Shown here piece after piece: positions 15,501 to 27,900 of a stretch of 64,000 nucleotides of DNA. This DNA comes from Apostichopus japonicus (lineage: Eukaryota > Echinodermata > Holothuroidea > Aspidochirotida > Stichopodidae). A program made the position numbers and the translations under genes. The notes below the pieces were generated by a model. It had not been told where the DNA came from. It saw only the letters and a list, made by a program, of their open reading frames with translations, and ran no database searches. The first letter of the stretch is position 1, and each line of letters opens with the position of its first letter. The DNA lies in NCBI RefSeq assembly GCF_037975245.1, contig NC_092582.1, forward strand, positions 18,440,577-18,504,576, given 5' to 3'.

Positions 15501-17306
15501 AGTTCTGTCCATACGTCCATAAGTGCCAAGGGCGATGACAAGTCTGGGCTCTCCATGAAGTTCACGGAGGAGTTTCCAGCGGGAGAGAACACAGACGAAG
15601 GAGAGTCGATAGCCGAAGAAATATCGGAAGGAGTAACGGACGACGCGGCCCTGCAGAAAGTCATCATCTCGACTGCAGAGGCTGTGGAGTCATTCTCACT
15701 GGACAGAGACGAGCCAGAGGGGGGCGAATCCTCACCCCTGGATACTCCCCGAGGGCCTCCAGAAGATAGTCATTTCGAGGGTCTGACTGTGCCACAGCCA
15801 GAACCGCTCGAAAAGGTAGCGGATACGTTAATCGGCGAGGTGATTGAGGAATCAATCAAAGACGTGGTAGACCTCACGGAGAAGCAGCAGGATGGAGAGT
15901 CGTTAGGAGAGGTATCCCCCAAACCGAAATCCTCTTCTTTTCTTGAACTGATCACTGAAGGAGCCATCGTCACGCCTCCCATCTCTCCGATACCAGTGGT
16001 AGCCGAGCAACCGGTGGAGCTATCAAAGGATCAGCTTGTCCACAGGGAAGTGGAATCTCTCATGAAGACACTCCTCCTACAAACTGTCGACGAGATGATC
16101 AGAGTGAAAGACGACAGAGACAACAAATGGAGGAGCAGACAAGAAGATGCAGATGAAGGGTCTCCAGATGATTCACCGGTGCTGAAGACACCAGAGCAGG
16201 TGCTACCTTCACCAGGCTTACTGAAGGTCAGCACGCCGTACACTCCAGATAGCGAAGGTACCACTCCGGGCGACGACCTGGATTCCCCTCTTCCGGATGA
16301 ACTCTTTATCAACCGAGTCAAGGTGGAAAGTGCAATCAGCGGTATACGGGACGGAGATGACAACACTCCCAGGGCCAGGCCCACGTCCCCCATATTCGGA
16401 GAATCAGGTAGCATCAATCCCCAGGCTCTCAGTCACAAGCTAGAGCTGCTTCAAGCACTCGATCAGGACATCTTTGGGGCAGACATCTTTGGAGGCCAGG
16501 AATGGTTTGACGATGACTTTGGTTCAATGCCAAAGTCCAACTCCATCATCAAGGTACCCAGGAGGGCGGCGGACGACGGCATGGTGACGAGCCGCAGCCC
16601 GTCCCCCGAGGAACCGTTGCCCAAGTACAACGAAGCGCGCCATGTGGAACTGAAGAAGATGGTGGAGGAACCGTTCATGGCGGTACCTCACAACGAAAAA
16701 GACGTCAGCCAGATTATGGACAAAGCCGTGAAGGTCGTCCACGAAGGAATTCAAGCCGGCGATCCTGTGGAATCCCTCTTGCCGACCGCTATCGTCTACG
16801 GCAGTGACACCATCGGCAGCGACATAGAAAGCACCAGCAAGAAAGCCTACAAGCATCTGGTGTTTGATTTAGCTAAAGAAACGTACCGGGCTGTCCAAAG
16901 CGAACAAGAACCTGTGACACAGCCGACCTGGATGAAACCAAAGAGGCGACCCCGTAAGTTCCTCTTTGCAGAACCTCCCAAGACAGTGACGGAGATGAGA
17001 GGCGCAGTGAACACCCAGGCCCTGAGAATCTTGGGGCTGGGCCGCCCACAGGCTGGCGAGACTTTCATTAAATATTCTGTGAAGAAGAAGAGAGACAAGG
17101 TGGATGAGATCCTGATACAAGAACTCAGGGAGGAAGAGCAAGAGTGGGTGGACTACGACGATGATGAATTGTCGGTGAAGATGCAATTGACCGAGTCCAT
17201 CTTTGCCTCCTTGTTGACAGATACAGCTGCCGTGGTATCTAGAATACAGGAAGCCAGGCTTAGCAGGGAGCAGCAGCCACAGAGCGACTCCGATATAGAA
17301 TTTTGA
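522..17306 (+). CDS. CEP350: CEP350-like centrosome-associated CAP-Gly protein, 3' part of the gene (15 exons)
   Basis: Exons: 522-825, 1243-1683, 2209-2477, 2824-3007 (or from 2818, same frame), 3449-3830, 4518-4929, 6826-7266, 7759-7937, 8477-9374, 10200-10555, 11096-11512, 12171-12430, 12930-13090, 13348-13657, 14233-17306 (TGA 17304-17306). All junctions are GT-AG and phases agree, giving 2695 codons plus stop; human CEP350 has about 3100 residues, so the N-terminus is missing. Seen in order: IQ-like motif, Ser/Pro-rich linkers, a coiled coil (exon at 6826) starting at LQLKMASELNLMDML, further coiled coils (exons at 8477, 10200, 11096, 12930), a CAP-Gly domain and a conserved C-terminal helical region. 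Exon 12930 carries DIEGRIRAL and KAQEASLKKQLE, close to human CEP350 as I recall it. In vertebrates the protein anchors microtubules at the centrosome and works with FOP/CEP43 and CEP19 in centriole and cilium assembly. The start lies outside the window. Confidence 0.93.
2268..2321 (+). other. CEP350: IQ-like motif in CEP350
   Basis: The exon at 2209-2477 encodes ATKIQASYRGHNVREKL, which fits the calmodulin-binding IQ pattern (IQxxxRGxxxR with small deviations). The identification is by motif only; calmodulin binding is an inference. Confidence 0.6.
5482..6567. repeat. 42-bp minisatellite in a CEP350 intron, about 26 copies
   Basis: The unit reads roughly TATTTTGGTATAACCTATGG followed by CAACACTGTATTCCCCTGTCA with 42-bp period. 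Copies vary at a few sites (GGCAACA/GACAACA, ATTATTT/ATTAATT). Because 42 is divisible by three, long open frames run through it on both strands (for example MTGEYSVAIGYTKI on the - strand). These frames are a by-product of the period and no gene is called. It fills much of the intron between exons 4518-4929 and 6826-7266; the rest of that intron shows nothing further. Confidence 0.93.
9951..9980 (+). repeat. G-rich tract in a CEP350 intron
   Basis: A run of about 14 G bases is followed by two GGG blocks. It can form a G-quadruplex on the coding strand. It lies in the intron between exons 8477-9374 and 10200-10555, which is otherwise featureless. Confidence 0.6.
15249..15440 (+). other. CEP350: CAP-Gly domain of CEP350
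   Basis: Encoded in the 3074-nt last exon. The reading CRVEVKGGESGILRFKGPL, then VGIELDQQDG, then YFSCAKNHGIFVSP matches the CAP-Gly fold (glycines, the YF..C pair, HGxFV). CAP-Gly domains bind tubulin or C-terminal EEY/F peptides. The signature loop reads GTTDG (15357-15371) instead of the usual GKNDG, so the Lys and Asn that normally contact the ligand are absent. Confidence 0.9.
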
Positions 17307-17985
17307 TGGGTGTTGTTTAATGTCAGGACTGTGGATAACTTAAACAGCAGGGGGCAGTGCCGGACTGACTCAGATAAGGAATTCTGATTAGTCATATTAA
17401 AGGCCAGGAATGACCATAACTCTATAGCAGGGAGTAGTCACAGTCACAGAGCGACTCAGATAAAGAATTCTGATTAGTCATGTTTTAACGTCAGGATTGT
17501 GCATAACTTCATAGCAGTGACAGAGCGACTCGGATAAGGAATTCTAATTAGTCATGTTAAGGGCCAGGAATGACCATAATTTAACAGCAGGGAGCAGTCA
17601 CAGTGTGACTCAGATAAAGAATTCTGATTACAGGTAGTCATGATAAGGCAAGGAATGACCATAACTTAATTACAGGGAGCAGTAGTGACAGAGCGACTCA
17701 GAAAAGGAATGCTGATTAGTCATGTTTTAACGTCAAGATCGTGCATAACTTCATAGCAGGGAGCAGTCACAGAGTGACTCAGATAAGGAATTCTGATGAG
17801 TCATGTTAAATGCAAGGAATGACCATTACTTCATAGCAGGGAGCAGTCACCGAGTGACTGGGACTTAGAATTTTGATGAGTCATATTTCACGTCAAGATC
17901 GTGCATAACTTAATAGCAGGGAGCAGTCAAAGAGTGACTCAGATAAGGAATTCTGATTTAGTCATGTGAAAATGTCAGGATTGAT
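17262..17985 (+). repeat. ~80-bp tandem repeat made from the CEP350 stop-codon region, 9 units
   Basis: The last coding unit (SREQQPQSDSDIEF then stop) is followed by eight diverged copies in the 3' UTR. The GAATTC/GAATTTTGA cores start at 17298, 17379, 17465, 17539, 17619, 17707, 17788, 17868 and 17948, a spacing of 74-88 bp. Most copies still read like SREQSQSDSDKEF then stop in their own local frame, separated by sequence containing TAGTCATGTTA and CCAGGAATGACCATAACTT. Copies 4 and 6 are more damaged. Since the first stop is intact, they are untranslated in the gene model given here. Confidence 0.92.
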
Positions 17986-20739
17986 CTACCAAAAAATTAG
18001 AGAATGAGAGGATGAGCTTTAAGAAATGTAACTGTAATATGCAATGGAAATTAATCAATGACAGGGTTAATAAGTGGAATTCCTCTACCTGGGAATGAAA
18101 ATGCCAAAAAACAGATTTATTTGACAGGGTGTGTTGACATAACATTAAAAGGTAGCTAGCTGGTTTCTTTTCTTTCTTTTTCTTGTTTGAGTCGAAGAAG
18201 GAAGTTAAGTGAAGGGTTTTATTTGCTTATCTATATCATTATAAATACTTTTTTAGCATAATTCATCACCTGATTTTTAGAAAAGGAAGCCTACAAAAGC
18301 AGCTGTTAGCTTGATCTTCCACTGTTACCATGTGTGCTCGTCATTATGAAAGAAGCCTACAGGGTTGTATGTTGGTTTTGCACTCCGCAGTACGATCGGA
18401 GTTAAAATGGTTATCTGTAAGTGGGACATAGTTTGAGTTTATATTCTATTGACCCTTTCCTGTTTAGTTTTGGGCTATTAGTACATGATTTGCACTATTA
18501 ATAATGTACCTGTGCTGGTTGGAGTGGGAGGATGAGGGGGTTAATAAGGAATTTTTCATAACCCATCACCGGTAAATTGAACACTTTTCAGTGTTAACCT
18601 TGATCCATGTGATACAGACATACAGTGACCGTATTATGGATACATATGAATGATACGTGAAAGGAAGATATGCGTCTTCGTCAGAATGCAGTTGAGGATC
18701 GAAAGTGGGAGAAAAGCATGTCTGATAGGGCAAAATATGAATGCAAAACTCTCAAAATCAATCAGCTTTCACATCAGAAAATATTGCCTTTTATATAAAG
18801 TTTCCAGTAACTCCATAGGTCAAAGGTGAAAACATAAAAACTTTCATTTCTCGTTAACCCTGTAGGCTTCTTTTATGACTTTATGATAAATGTGTTAAAG
18901 ATAGGTTAGTTACAAAAAGGGAGAGTCTTTTTGGGGTAGCAATAACTTCTCTTGCTTCATGCACTGATATGAGATATCTGAGGTCAAAAAGTTAAACACA
19001 CCAAATATGAGAAGGATTTGAAGAAACTTAAATGATAGACAGTATTCAATCCTGGTTTCATATTGTCTGTGACCAAACAGTGGAACATTTACTCTTTACT
19101 AGCAAAAATTGTTTTTTTTTTAAAAGTTGATAATTTGACAGTTTTCCCATGTGTGTTTGGGGGGAGGGGGCGGCTGAATTGTATTGATTCGTGCATGAAT
19201 TCAATGGAAGTGTGATTTGCTAATGTTTGTAACTAGCTATGAGAAGGCTACAAATTGACTCTGTTAAAGTAGTATTAAAATTAATGGTGTGCTGATCTGC
19301 TTTTGGTGTGGATTTTTTTTTTTTAAGTGCCTGAAAATGTGCAATAAAAAGAAGCAAAGAATGAAGAATAATGCTTTAATCTATGGTAGCCTTAGTAGGT
19401 CATGAGGAGGTATTTGTGAGAATAAAAAAATATCAAAAACTTAAAAGTAAAAAATAATGAAATGAATGTGCCTTTTTCATTAGGTGGTTACATTTGAGGT
19501 AATGTCTTATCCAAGTCTAGGGTTGTCCTCGGTTATCTTTGTCCATTTCTCTTTCCTTGTTTCTAAATCCTTGTAAACTTAATCCTTATGGCTATAACTT
19601 GCATTGCTGACCCACGGCTTGATCGTTTATGCCAATGTCATTGCACATGTCCACAATTCAAATAACATTTTGATAACGAGAGAGGTCAATATGTTTGGAT
19701 TCTGAAGGGAGTGGAGGGGGAGAATTCAATAGCACTGTAATATGTGACTGTGTGTGGTATTGAGTGAGGTATGTGGTATTATCAGTAGAAATCTGTTGTA
19801 TACTCCTGTGTTGTCTGTTAAGTGTTGGTTCTTCTTTTCTGGTGCAAGTCTTTGTTAAAACAGGTTGGCGCTTGTGTTTTTGGCTTTTTGAGTTTTTGGC
19901 TTTTTGGGTTGACTTTTGAGTCTTTATTTCCGAAGTTTAAAAGAAAGTGTAACGTTCAACATAGAGACATTTGTCTCACTGCTTACGCCAAGATCTTTTG
20001 AATGTGTAAGATATTTCTTGTTATTAAAGGGGTAAAGACAACTGTAACCATGTGAACAGTACAGGAAGCATCTCAAGTCTGTCTTCTCTTCACTGATCAC
20101 TCACCCTTAAAACGTCTCTCTGACGAAGCACCGTCTAGCTCTCTGTAAAATAGTCTCTGATGTTTGTCAATTTTCAGTCATATGAAAATTGTATGTGGAT
20201 TTAATGTTTGCCTTCCATTGTATCTTCTTAACTAGTACGTAAACCTTTCCAAATTGAAAATGCCTTCGCCTCTGTGGTTGTTGTTGACGTGAATATTGCA
20301 GTCAACTTTCAGACAGTTTTTGGTGCTTTCATGTTATGCCGAGCATACAAGTCTAAATTTGCTAAGCTGCAAATCAAAATCTAGCATAATCCAAAGACAA
20401 TAAGTTAAAAGGTTTTTTTTTCTCTTCATTTTGCTTTTTTCTTTTTTAATAAAAATAATGTAAATATAAAAATTGCATTTTTGTTTACTGAAATATATGT
20501 AAGGTTCGAACCATCCATAGCACCATATTAGAAAACATTAAAAAATTGGACATGATGTATCTTTATGATGTTTGCTGCATTTCTGTGTTTAAGAACAAAG
20601 CCAACTGCTTGGACAAGTTGTCTCGGATCTCTTTCAGTTAAATTGCAAAGATGACTAAAAAGAGCTTTGTAGCGTCTGAACTTAACAGGTCAATGGAGTT
20701 TCTTAAACTGAATTTTGTGTGTGTGTGTGTGTTTGGAGA

Positions 20740-20779
<40 letters not shown>

Positions 20780-21958
20780 TCTCTTGTGTATGCCTGTTAG
20801 CATATTAGCGCTGCTATATTATAGTCATACTTGAATTATTTCACCTTTCTTCTTTATCAGTAAATTACCATTTATTTCATTTAATTGTATTTAGAGGATT
20901 ATGGCCAAAGTGGGATAATATTTAAAAAAAAAAATGATATCATAATACTTTTGCTATTGCAATTAAGTGGCAATAAATACTTAAATGATTTAGAGAATCT
21001 AGTGAATCCACTGGATTCTTGCCACTTGTTGTGTTCTGGTGTACTTACCTTCGGTATTTGTATGTTTCAGTGTCTCTTTGCTTATCCCGATGTGTAATTA
21101 TCAAGCGTGATGTTGAATCCAGTTGTTGCAAATTACTGTCACTGGTATGCCAATTATATAGCTATTTTTAATGTCAGGAGTACAGTGTGTGTGTGTTACA
21201 ATATGATGGCACTGCCCAATAGACGGCTAGGAATTGTTACCAAGGTAACTGTGCATTCCACTGTCCTCCCATATGAATTGTTTCATCTTATTGTTAGATA
21301 TATGAATAGACTTTGTTATTTTTGGTTATTGCATATTTTTTAAACTTTTAATTTTCTGATGTATTTTCTTCATTGTTAATAGTATGTGTGGATCTAAGGC
21401 TAACATTGGTGTTGAGTGGTCTATTTAAAATGCATAAAGGACATTACTAAAAACATAAAACAAGATATTTTATACTTGTACATACTTAATTCATTTTAAC
21501 TTCATGAAATTTAATGTACATAAGCTACTACTGAATAAAGAAAATGCTTACAAATTATTCATCCATGACTATGTCATTAACAGTTTTAATTCATTATGTT
21601 TGATGGAAGAAGCTGTCTGTGGAATTGTGACAACTAACAACAACAATTACCATGTTTATCCTTTTCATTCCAAAAATGGAATATCCCATCTTTAGCTGTG
21701 TTTTTCATTGTTCAAAGGATTCAGAAGGATGAAAATATTCCATTGGAATAGATTCCAGTTTAAAATACTGGTTTCTTCCTAGAAAGAATCCTCATTTCAC
21801 ACTTCCTTAGCAGCGGACCTGAATTTGTATTTAAATTGTAAATTCATTGTTGCAAATATCCAAATAGTGTTTAGGCTAGCGGCAACACTTGGGGTCCTTT
21901 GGCGTTCCTTACGGGGCGCATGTCCAGTACCGATACTATACTGCCATGCATGCCATAA
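17986..21958 (+). other. CEP350 3' UTR and intergenic DNA
   Basis: No coding stretch that I can support. AATAAA hexamers occur at 19343-19348, 20448-20453, 20972-20977 and 21534-21539, so the transcript end cannot be fixed from sequence. An 18-bp perfect inverted pair (18349-18366 and 18856-18874) could close a ~490-base loop. A (TG)n run and a (TA)n run lie near 20716-20776. Confidence 0.55.
20716..20776. repeat. (TG)n followed by (TA)n microsatellite
   Basis: A short GT run is followed after a 14-bp gap by about 15 TA units. Simple sequence in non-coding DNA. Confidence 0.85.
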
Positions 21959-24900
21959 TCGAGAGAAGCGTCTACTGGGTGCTGGGAGTCCCTTCTACGT
22001 AGTCTGAGAGAGATTTGAGATCTTTCATTTTTGGCCCAAAATGGCCAATTTCATAAGGCTATACCCTTATGATTTTGTCCGATTTTGGCCAAAATCGCGA
22101 CTTTTTTAATTCTTCCCAAAATTGTACCTGTGGTGTGTGGCGCCCTTTGGATTCCTTTCCACGTGACAAGAGTGGTATAAAACACTTATATTTTGGTGGA
22201 AAAATGAAATTGAATAACCATATCTTGACGTCATTTCATATCTAATTTAAATGACTAAACCTTCGTCGAATGCCACTTTTGACTCGAGAGAAGCGTCTAC
22301 TGGGTGCTGGGAGTCCCTTCTACGTAGTCTGAGAGAGATTTGAGATCTTTCATTTTTGGCCCAAAATGGCCAATTTCATAAGGCTATACCCTTATGATTT
22401 TGTCCGATTTTGGCCAAAATCGCGACTTTTTTCATTCTTCCCAAAATTGTACCTGTGGTGTGTGGCGCCCTTTGGATTCCTTTCCACGTGACAAGAGTGG
22501 TATAAAACACTTATATTTTGGTGGAAAAATGAAATTGAATAACCATATCTTGACGTCATTTCATATCTAACTTAAACGACTAAAACTTCGTCGAATGCCA
22601 CTTTTGACTCGAGAGAAGCGTCTACTGGGTGCTGGGAGTCCCTTCTACGTAGTCTGAGAGAGATTTGAGATCTTTCATTTTTGGCCCAAAATGGCCAATT
22701 TCATAAGGCTATACCCTTATGATTTTGTCCGATTTTGGCCAAAATCGCGACTTTTTTAATTCTTCCCAAAATTGTTCCTTGTGGTGTGTGGCGCCCTTTG
22801 GATTCCTTTCCACGTGACAAGAGTGGTATAAAACACTTATATTTTGGTGGAAAAATGAAATTGAATAACCATATCTTGACGTCATTTCATATCTAATTTA
22901 AACGACTAAAACTTCGTCGAATGCCACTTTTGACTCGAGAGAAGCGTCTACTGGGTGCTGGGAGTCCCTTCTACGTAGTCTGAGAGAGATTTGAGATCTT
23001 TCATTTTTGGCCCAAAATGGCCAATTTCATGAGGCTATACCCTTATGATTTTGTCCGATTTTGGCCAAAATCGCGACTTTTTTAATTCTTCCCAAAATTG
23101 TACCTGTGGTGTGTGGCGCCCTTTGGATTCCTTTCCACGTGACAAGAGTGGTATAAAACACTTATATTTTGGTGGAAAAATGAAATTGAATAACCATATC
23201 TTGACGTCATTTCATATCTAACTTAAACGACTAAAACTTCGTCGAATGCCACTTTTGACTTGAGAGAAGCGTCTACTGGGTGCTGGGAGTCCCTTCTACG
23301 TAGTCTGAGAGAGATTTGAGATCTTTCATTTTTGGCCCAAAATGGCCAATTTCATAAGGCTATATATACCCTTATGATTTTGTCCGATTTTGGCCAAAAT
23401 CGCGACTTTTTTAATTCTTCCCAAAATTGTACCTGTGGTGTGTGGCGCCCTTTGGATTCCTTTCCACGTGACAAGAGTGGTATAAAACACTTATATTTTG
23501 GTGGAAAAATGAAATTGAATAACCATATCTTGACGTCATTTCATATCTAATTTAAACGACTAAAACTTCGTCGAATGCCACTTTTGACTCGAGAGAAGCG
23601 TCTACTGGGTGCTGGGAGTCCCTTCTACGTAGTCTGAGAGAGATTTGAGAACTTTCATTTTTGGCCCAAAATGGCCAATTTCATGAGGCTATATACCTTT
23701 ATGATTTTGTCCGATTTTGGCCAAAATCGCGACTTTTTTAATTCTTCCCAAAATTGTACCTGTGGTGTGTGGCGCCCTTTGGATTCCTTTCCACGTGACA
23801 AGAGTGGTATAAAACACTTATATTTTGGTGGAAAAATGAAATTGAATAACCATATCTTGACGTCATTTCATATCTAATTTAAATGACTCAAACTTCGTCG
23901 AATGCCACTTTTGACTCGAGAGAAGCGTCTACTGGGTGCTGGGAGTCCCTTCTACGTAGTCTGAGAGAGATTTGAGATCTTTCATTTTTGGCCCAAAATG
24001 GCCAATTTCATAAGGCTTATGATTTTGTCCGATTTTGGCCAAAATCGCGACTTATTTAATTCTTCCCAAAATTGTACCTGTGGTGTGTGGCGCCCTTTGG
24101 ATTCCTTTCCACGTGACAAGAGTGGTATAAAACACTTATATTTTGGTGGAAAAATGAAATTGAATAACCATATCTTGACGTCATTTCATATCTAATTTAA
24201 ACGACTAAAACTTCGTCGAATGCCACTTTTGACTCGAGAGAAGCGTCTACTGGGTGCTGGGAGTCCCTTCTACGTAGTCTGAGAGAGATTTGAGAACTTT
24301 CATTTTTGGCCCAAAATGGCCAATTTCATAAGGCTAAACCCTTATGATTTTGTCCGATTTTGGCCAAAATCGCGACTTTTTTAATTCTTCCCAAAATTGT
24401 ACCTGTGGTGTGTGGCGCCCTCCTTTCCACGTGACAAGAGTGGTATAAAACACTTATATTTTGGTGGAAAAATGAAATTGAATAACCATATCTTGACGTC
24501 ATTTCATATCTAATTTGAATGACTAAAACTTCGTCGAATGCCACTTTTGACTCGAGAGAAGCGTCTACTGGGTGCTGGGAGTCCCTTCTACGTAGTCTGA
24601 GAGAGATTTGAGATCTTTCATTTTTGGCCCAAAATGGCCAATTTCATAAGGCTATACCCTTATGATTTTGTCCGATTTTGGCCAAAATCGCGACTTTTTT
24701 AATTCTTCCCAAAATTGTACCTGTGGTGTCTGGCGCCCTCCTTTCCACGTGACAAGAGTGGTATAAAACACTTATATTTTGGTGGAAAAATGAAATTGAA
24801 TAACCATATCTTGACGTCATTTCATATCTAATTTAAATGACTAAAACTTCGTCGAATGCCACTTTTGACTCGAGAGAAGCGTCTACTGGGTGCTGGGAGT

Positions 24901-27900
24901 CCCTTCTACGTAGTCTGAGAGAGATTTGAGATCTTTCATTTTTGGCCCAAAATGGCCAATTTCATAAGGCTATACCCTTATGATTTTGTCCGATTTTGGC
25001 CAAAATCGCGACTTTTTTAATTCTTCCCAAAATTGTACCTGTGGTGTGTGGCGCCCTTTGGATTCCTTTCCACGTGACAAGAGTGGTATAAAACACTTAT
25101 ATTTTGGTGGAAAAATGAAATTGAATAACCATATCTTGACGTCATTTCATATCTAATTTAAATGACTAAAACTTCGTCGAATGCCACTTTTGACTCGAGA
25201 GAAGCGTCTACTGGGTGCTGGGAGTCCCTTCTACGTAGTCTGAGAGAGATTTGAGATCTTTCATTTTTGGCCCAAAATGGCCAATTTCATAAGGCTATAC
25301 CCTTATGATTTTGTCCGATTTTGGCCAAAATCGCGACTTTTTTAATTCTTCCCAAAATTGTACCTGTGGTGTGTGGCGCCCTTTGGATTCCTTTCCACGT
25401 GACAAGAGTGGTATAAAACACTTATATTTTGGTGGAAAAATGAAATTGAATAACCATATCTTGACGTCATTTCATATCTAATTTAAATGACTAAAACTTC
25501 GTCGAATGCCACTTTTGACTCTAGAGAAGCGTCTACTGGGTGCTGGGAGTCCCTTCTACGTAGTCTGAGAGAGATTTGAGAACTTCATTTTTGGCCCCAA
25601 ATGGCCAATTTCATAAGGCTATACCCTTATGATTTTGTCCGATTTTGGCCAAAATCGCGACTTTTAATTCTTCCCAAAATTGTACCTGTGGTGTGTGGCG
25701 CCCTCCTTTCCACGTGACAAGAGTGGTATAAAACACTTATATTTTGGTGGAAAAATGAAATTGAATAACCATATCTTGACGTCATTTCATATCTAATTTA
25801 AATGACTAAAACTTCGTCGAATGCCACTTTTGACTCGAGAGAAGCGTCTACTGGGTGCTGGGAGTCCCTTCTACGTAGTCTGAGAGAGATTTGAGATCTT
25901 TCATTTTTGGCCCAAAATGGCCAATTTCATAAGGCTATACCCTTATGATTTTGTCCGATTTTGGCCAAAATCGCGACTTTTTTAATTCTTCCCAAAATTG
26001 TACCTGTGGTGTGTGGCGCCCTTTGGATTCCTTTCCACGTGACAAGAGTGGTATAAAACACTTATATTTTGGTGGAAAAATGAAATTGAATAACTATATC
26101 TTGACGTCATTTCATATCTAATTTAAATGACTAAAACTTCGTCGAATGCCACTTTTGACTGGAGAGAAGCGTCTACTGGGTGCTGGGAGTCCCTTCTACG
26201 TAGTCTGAGAGAGATTTGAGATCTTTCATTTTTGGCCCAAAATGGCCAATTTCATAAGGCTATACCCTTATGATTTTGTCCGATTTTGGCCAAAATCGCG
26301 ACTTTTTTAATTCTTCCCAAAATTGTACCTGTGGTGTGTGGCGCCCTTTGGATTCCTTTCCACGTGACAAGAGTGGTATAAAACACTTATATTTTGGTGG
26401 AAAAATGAAATTGAATAACCATATCTTGACGTCATTTCATATCTAATTTAAATGACTCAAACTTCGTCGAATGCCACTTTTGACTCGAGAGAAGCGTCTA
26501 CTGGGTGCTGGGAGTCCCTTCTACGTAGTCTGAGAGAGATTTGAGATCTTTCATTTTTGGCCCAAAATGGCCAATTTCATAAGGCTTATGATTTTGTCCG
26601 ATTTTGGCCAAAATCGCGACTTTTTTAATTCTTCCCAAAATTGTACCTGTGGTGTGTGGCGCCCTTTGGATTCCTTTCCACGTGACAAGAGTGGTATAAA
26701 ACACTTATATTTTGGTGGAAAAATGAAATTGAATAACCATATCTTGACGTCATTTCATATCTAATTTAAACGACTAAAACTTCGTCGAATGCCACTTTTG
26801 ACTCGAGAGAAGCGTCTACTGGGTGCTGGGAGTCCCTTCTACGTAGTCTGAGAGAGATTTGAGAACTTTCATTTTTGGCCCAAAATGGCCAATTTCATAA
26901 GGCTATACCCTTATGATTTTGTCCGATTTTGGCCAAAATCGCGACTTTTTTAATTCTTCCCAAAATTGTACCTGTGGTGTGTGTCGCCCTCCTTTCCACG
27001 TGACAAGAGTGGTATAAAACACTTATATTTTGGTGGAAAAATGAAATTGAATAACCATATCTTGACGTCATTTCATATCTAATTTGAATGACTAAAACTT
27101 CGTCGAATGCCACTTTTGACTCGAGAGAAGCGTCTACTGGGTGCTGGGAGTCCCTTCTACGTAGTCTGAGAGAGATTTGAGATCTTTCATTTTTGGCCCA
27201 AAATGGCCAATTTCATAAGGCTATACCCTTATGATTTTGTCCGATTTTGGCCAAAATCGCGACTTTTTTAATTCTTCCCAAAATTGTACCTGTGGTGTCT
27301 GGCGCCCTCCTTTCCACGTGACAAGAGTGGTATAAAACACTTATATTTTGGTGGAAAAATGAAATTGAATAACCATATCTTGACGTCATTTCATATCTAA
27401 CTTAAACGACTAAAACTTCGTCGAATGCCACTTTTGACTCGAGAGAAGCGTCTACTGGGTGCTGGGAGTCCCTTCTACGTAGTCTGAGAGAGATTTGAGA
27501 TCTTTCATTTTTGGCCCAAAATGGCCAATTTCATAAGGCTATACCCTTATGATTTTGTCCGATTTTGGCCAAAATCGCGACTTTTTTCATTCTTCCCAAA
27601 ATTGTACCTGTGGTGTGTGGCGCCCTCCTTTCCACGTGACAAGAGTGGTATAAAACACTTATATTTTGGTGGAAAAATGAAATTGAATAACCATATCTTG
27701 ACGTCATTTCATATCTAATTTGAATGACTAAAACTTCGTCGAATGCCACTTTTGACTGGAGAGAAGCGTCTACTGGGTGCTGGGAGTCCCTTCTACGTAG
27801 TCTGAGAGAGATTTGAGATCTTTCATTTTTGGCCCAAAATGGCCAATTTCATAAGGCTATACCCTTATGATTTTGTCCGATTTTGGCCAAAATCGCGACT

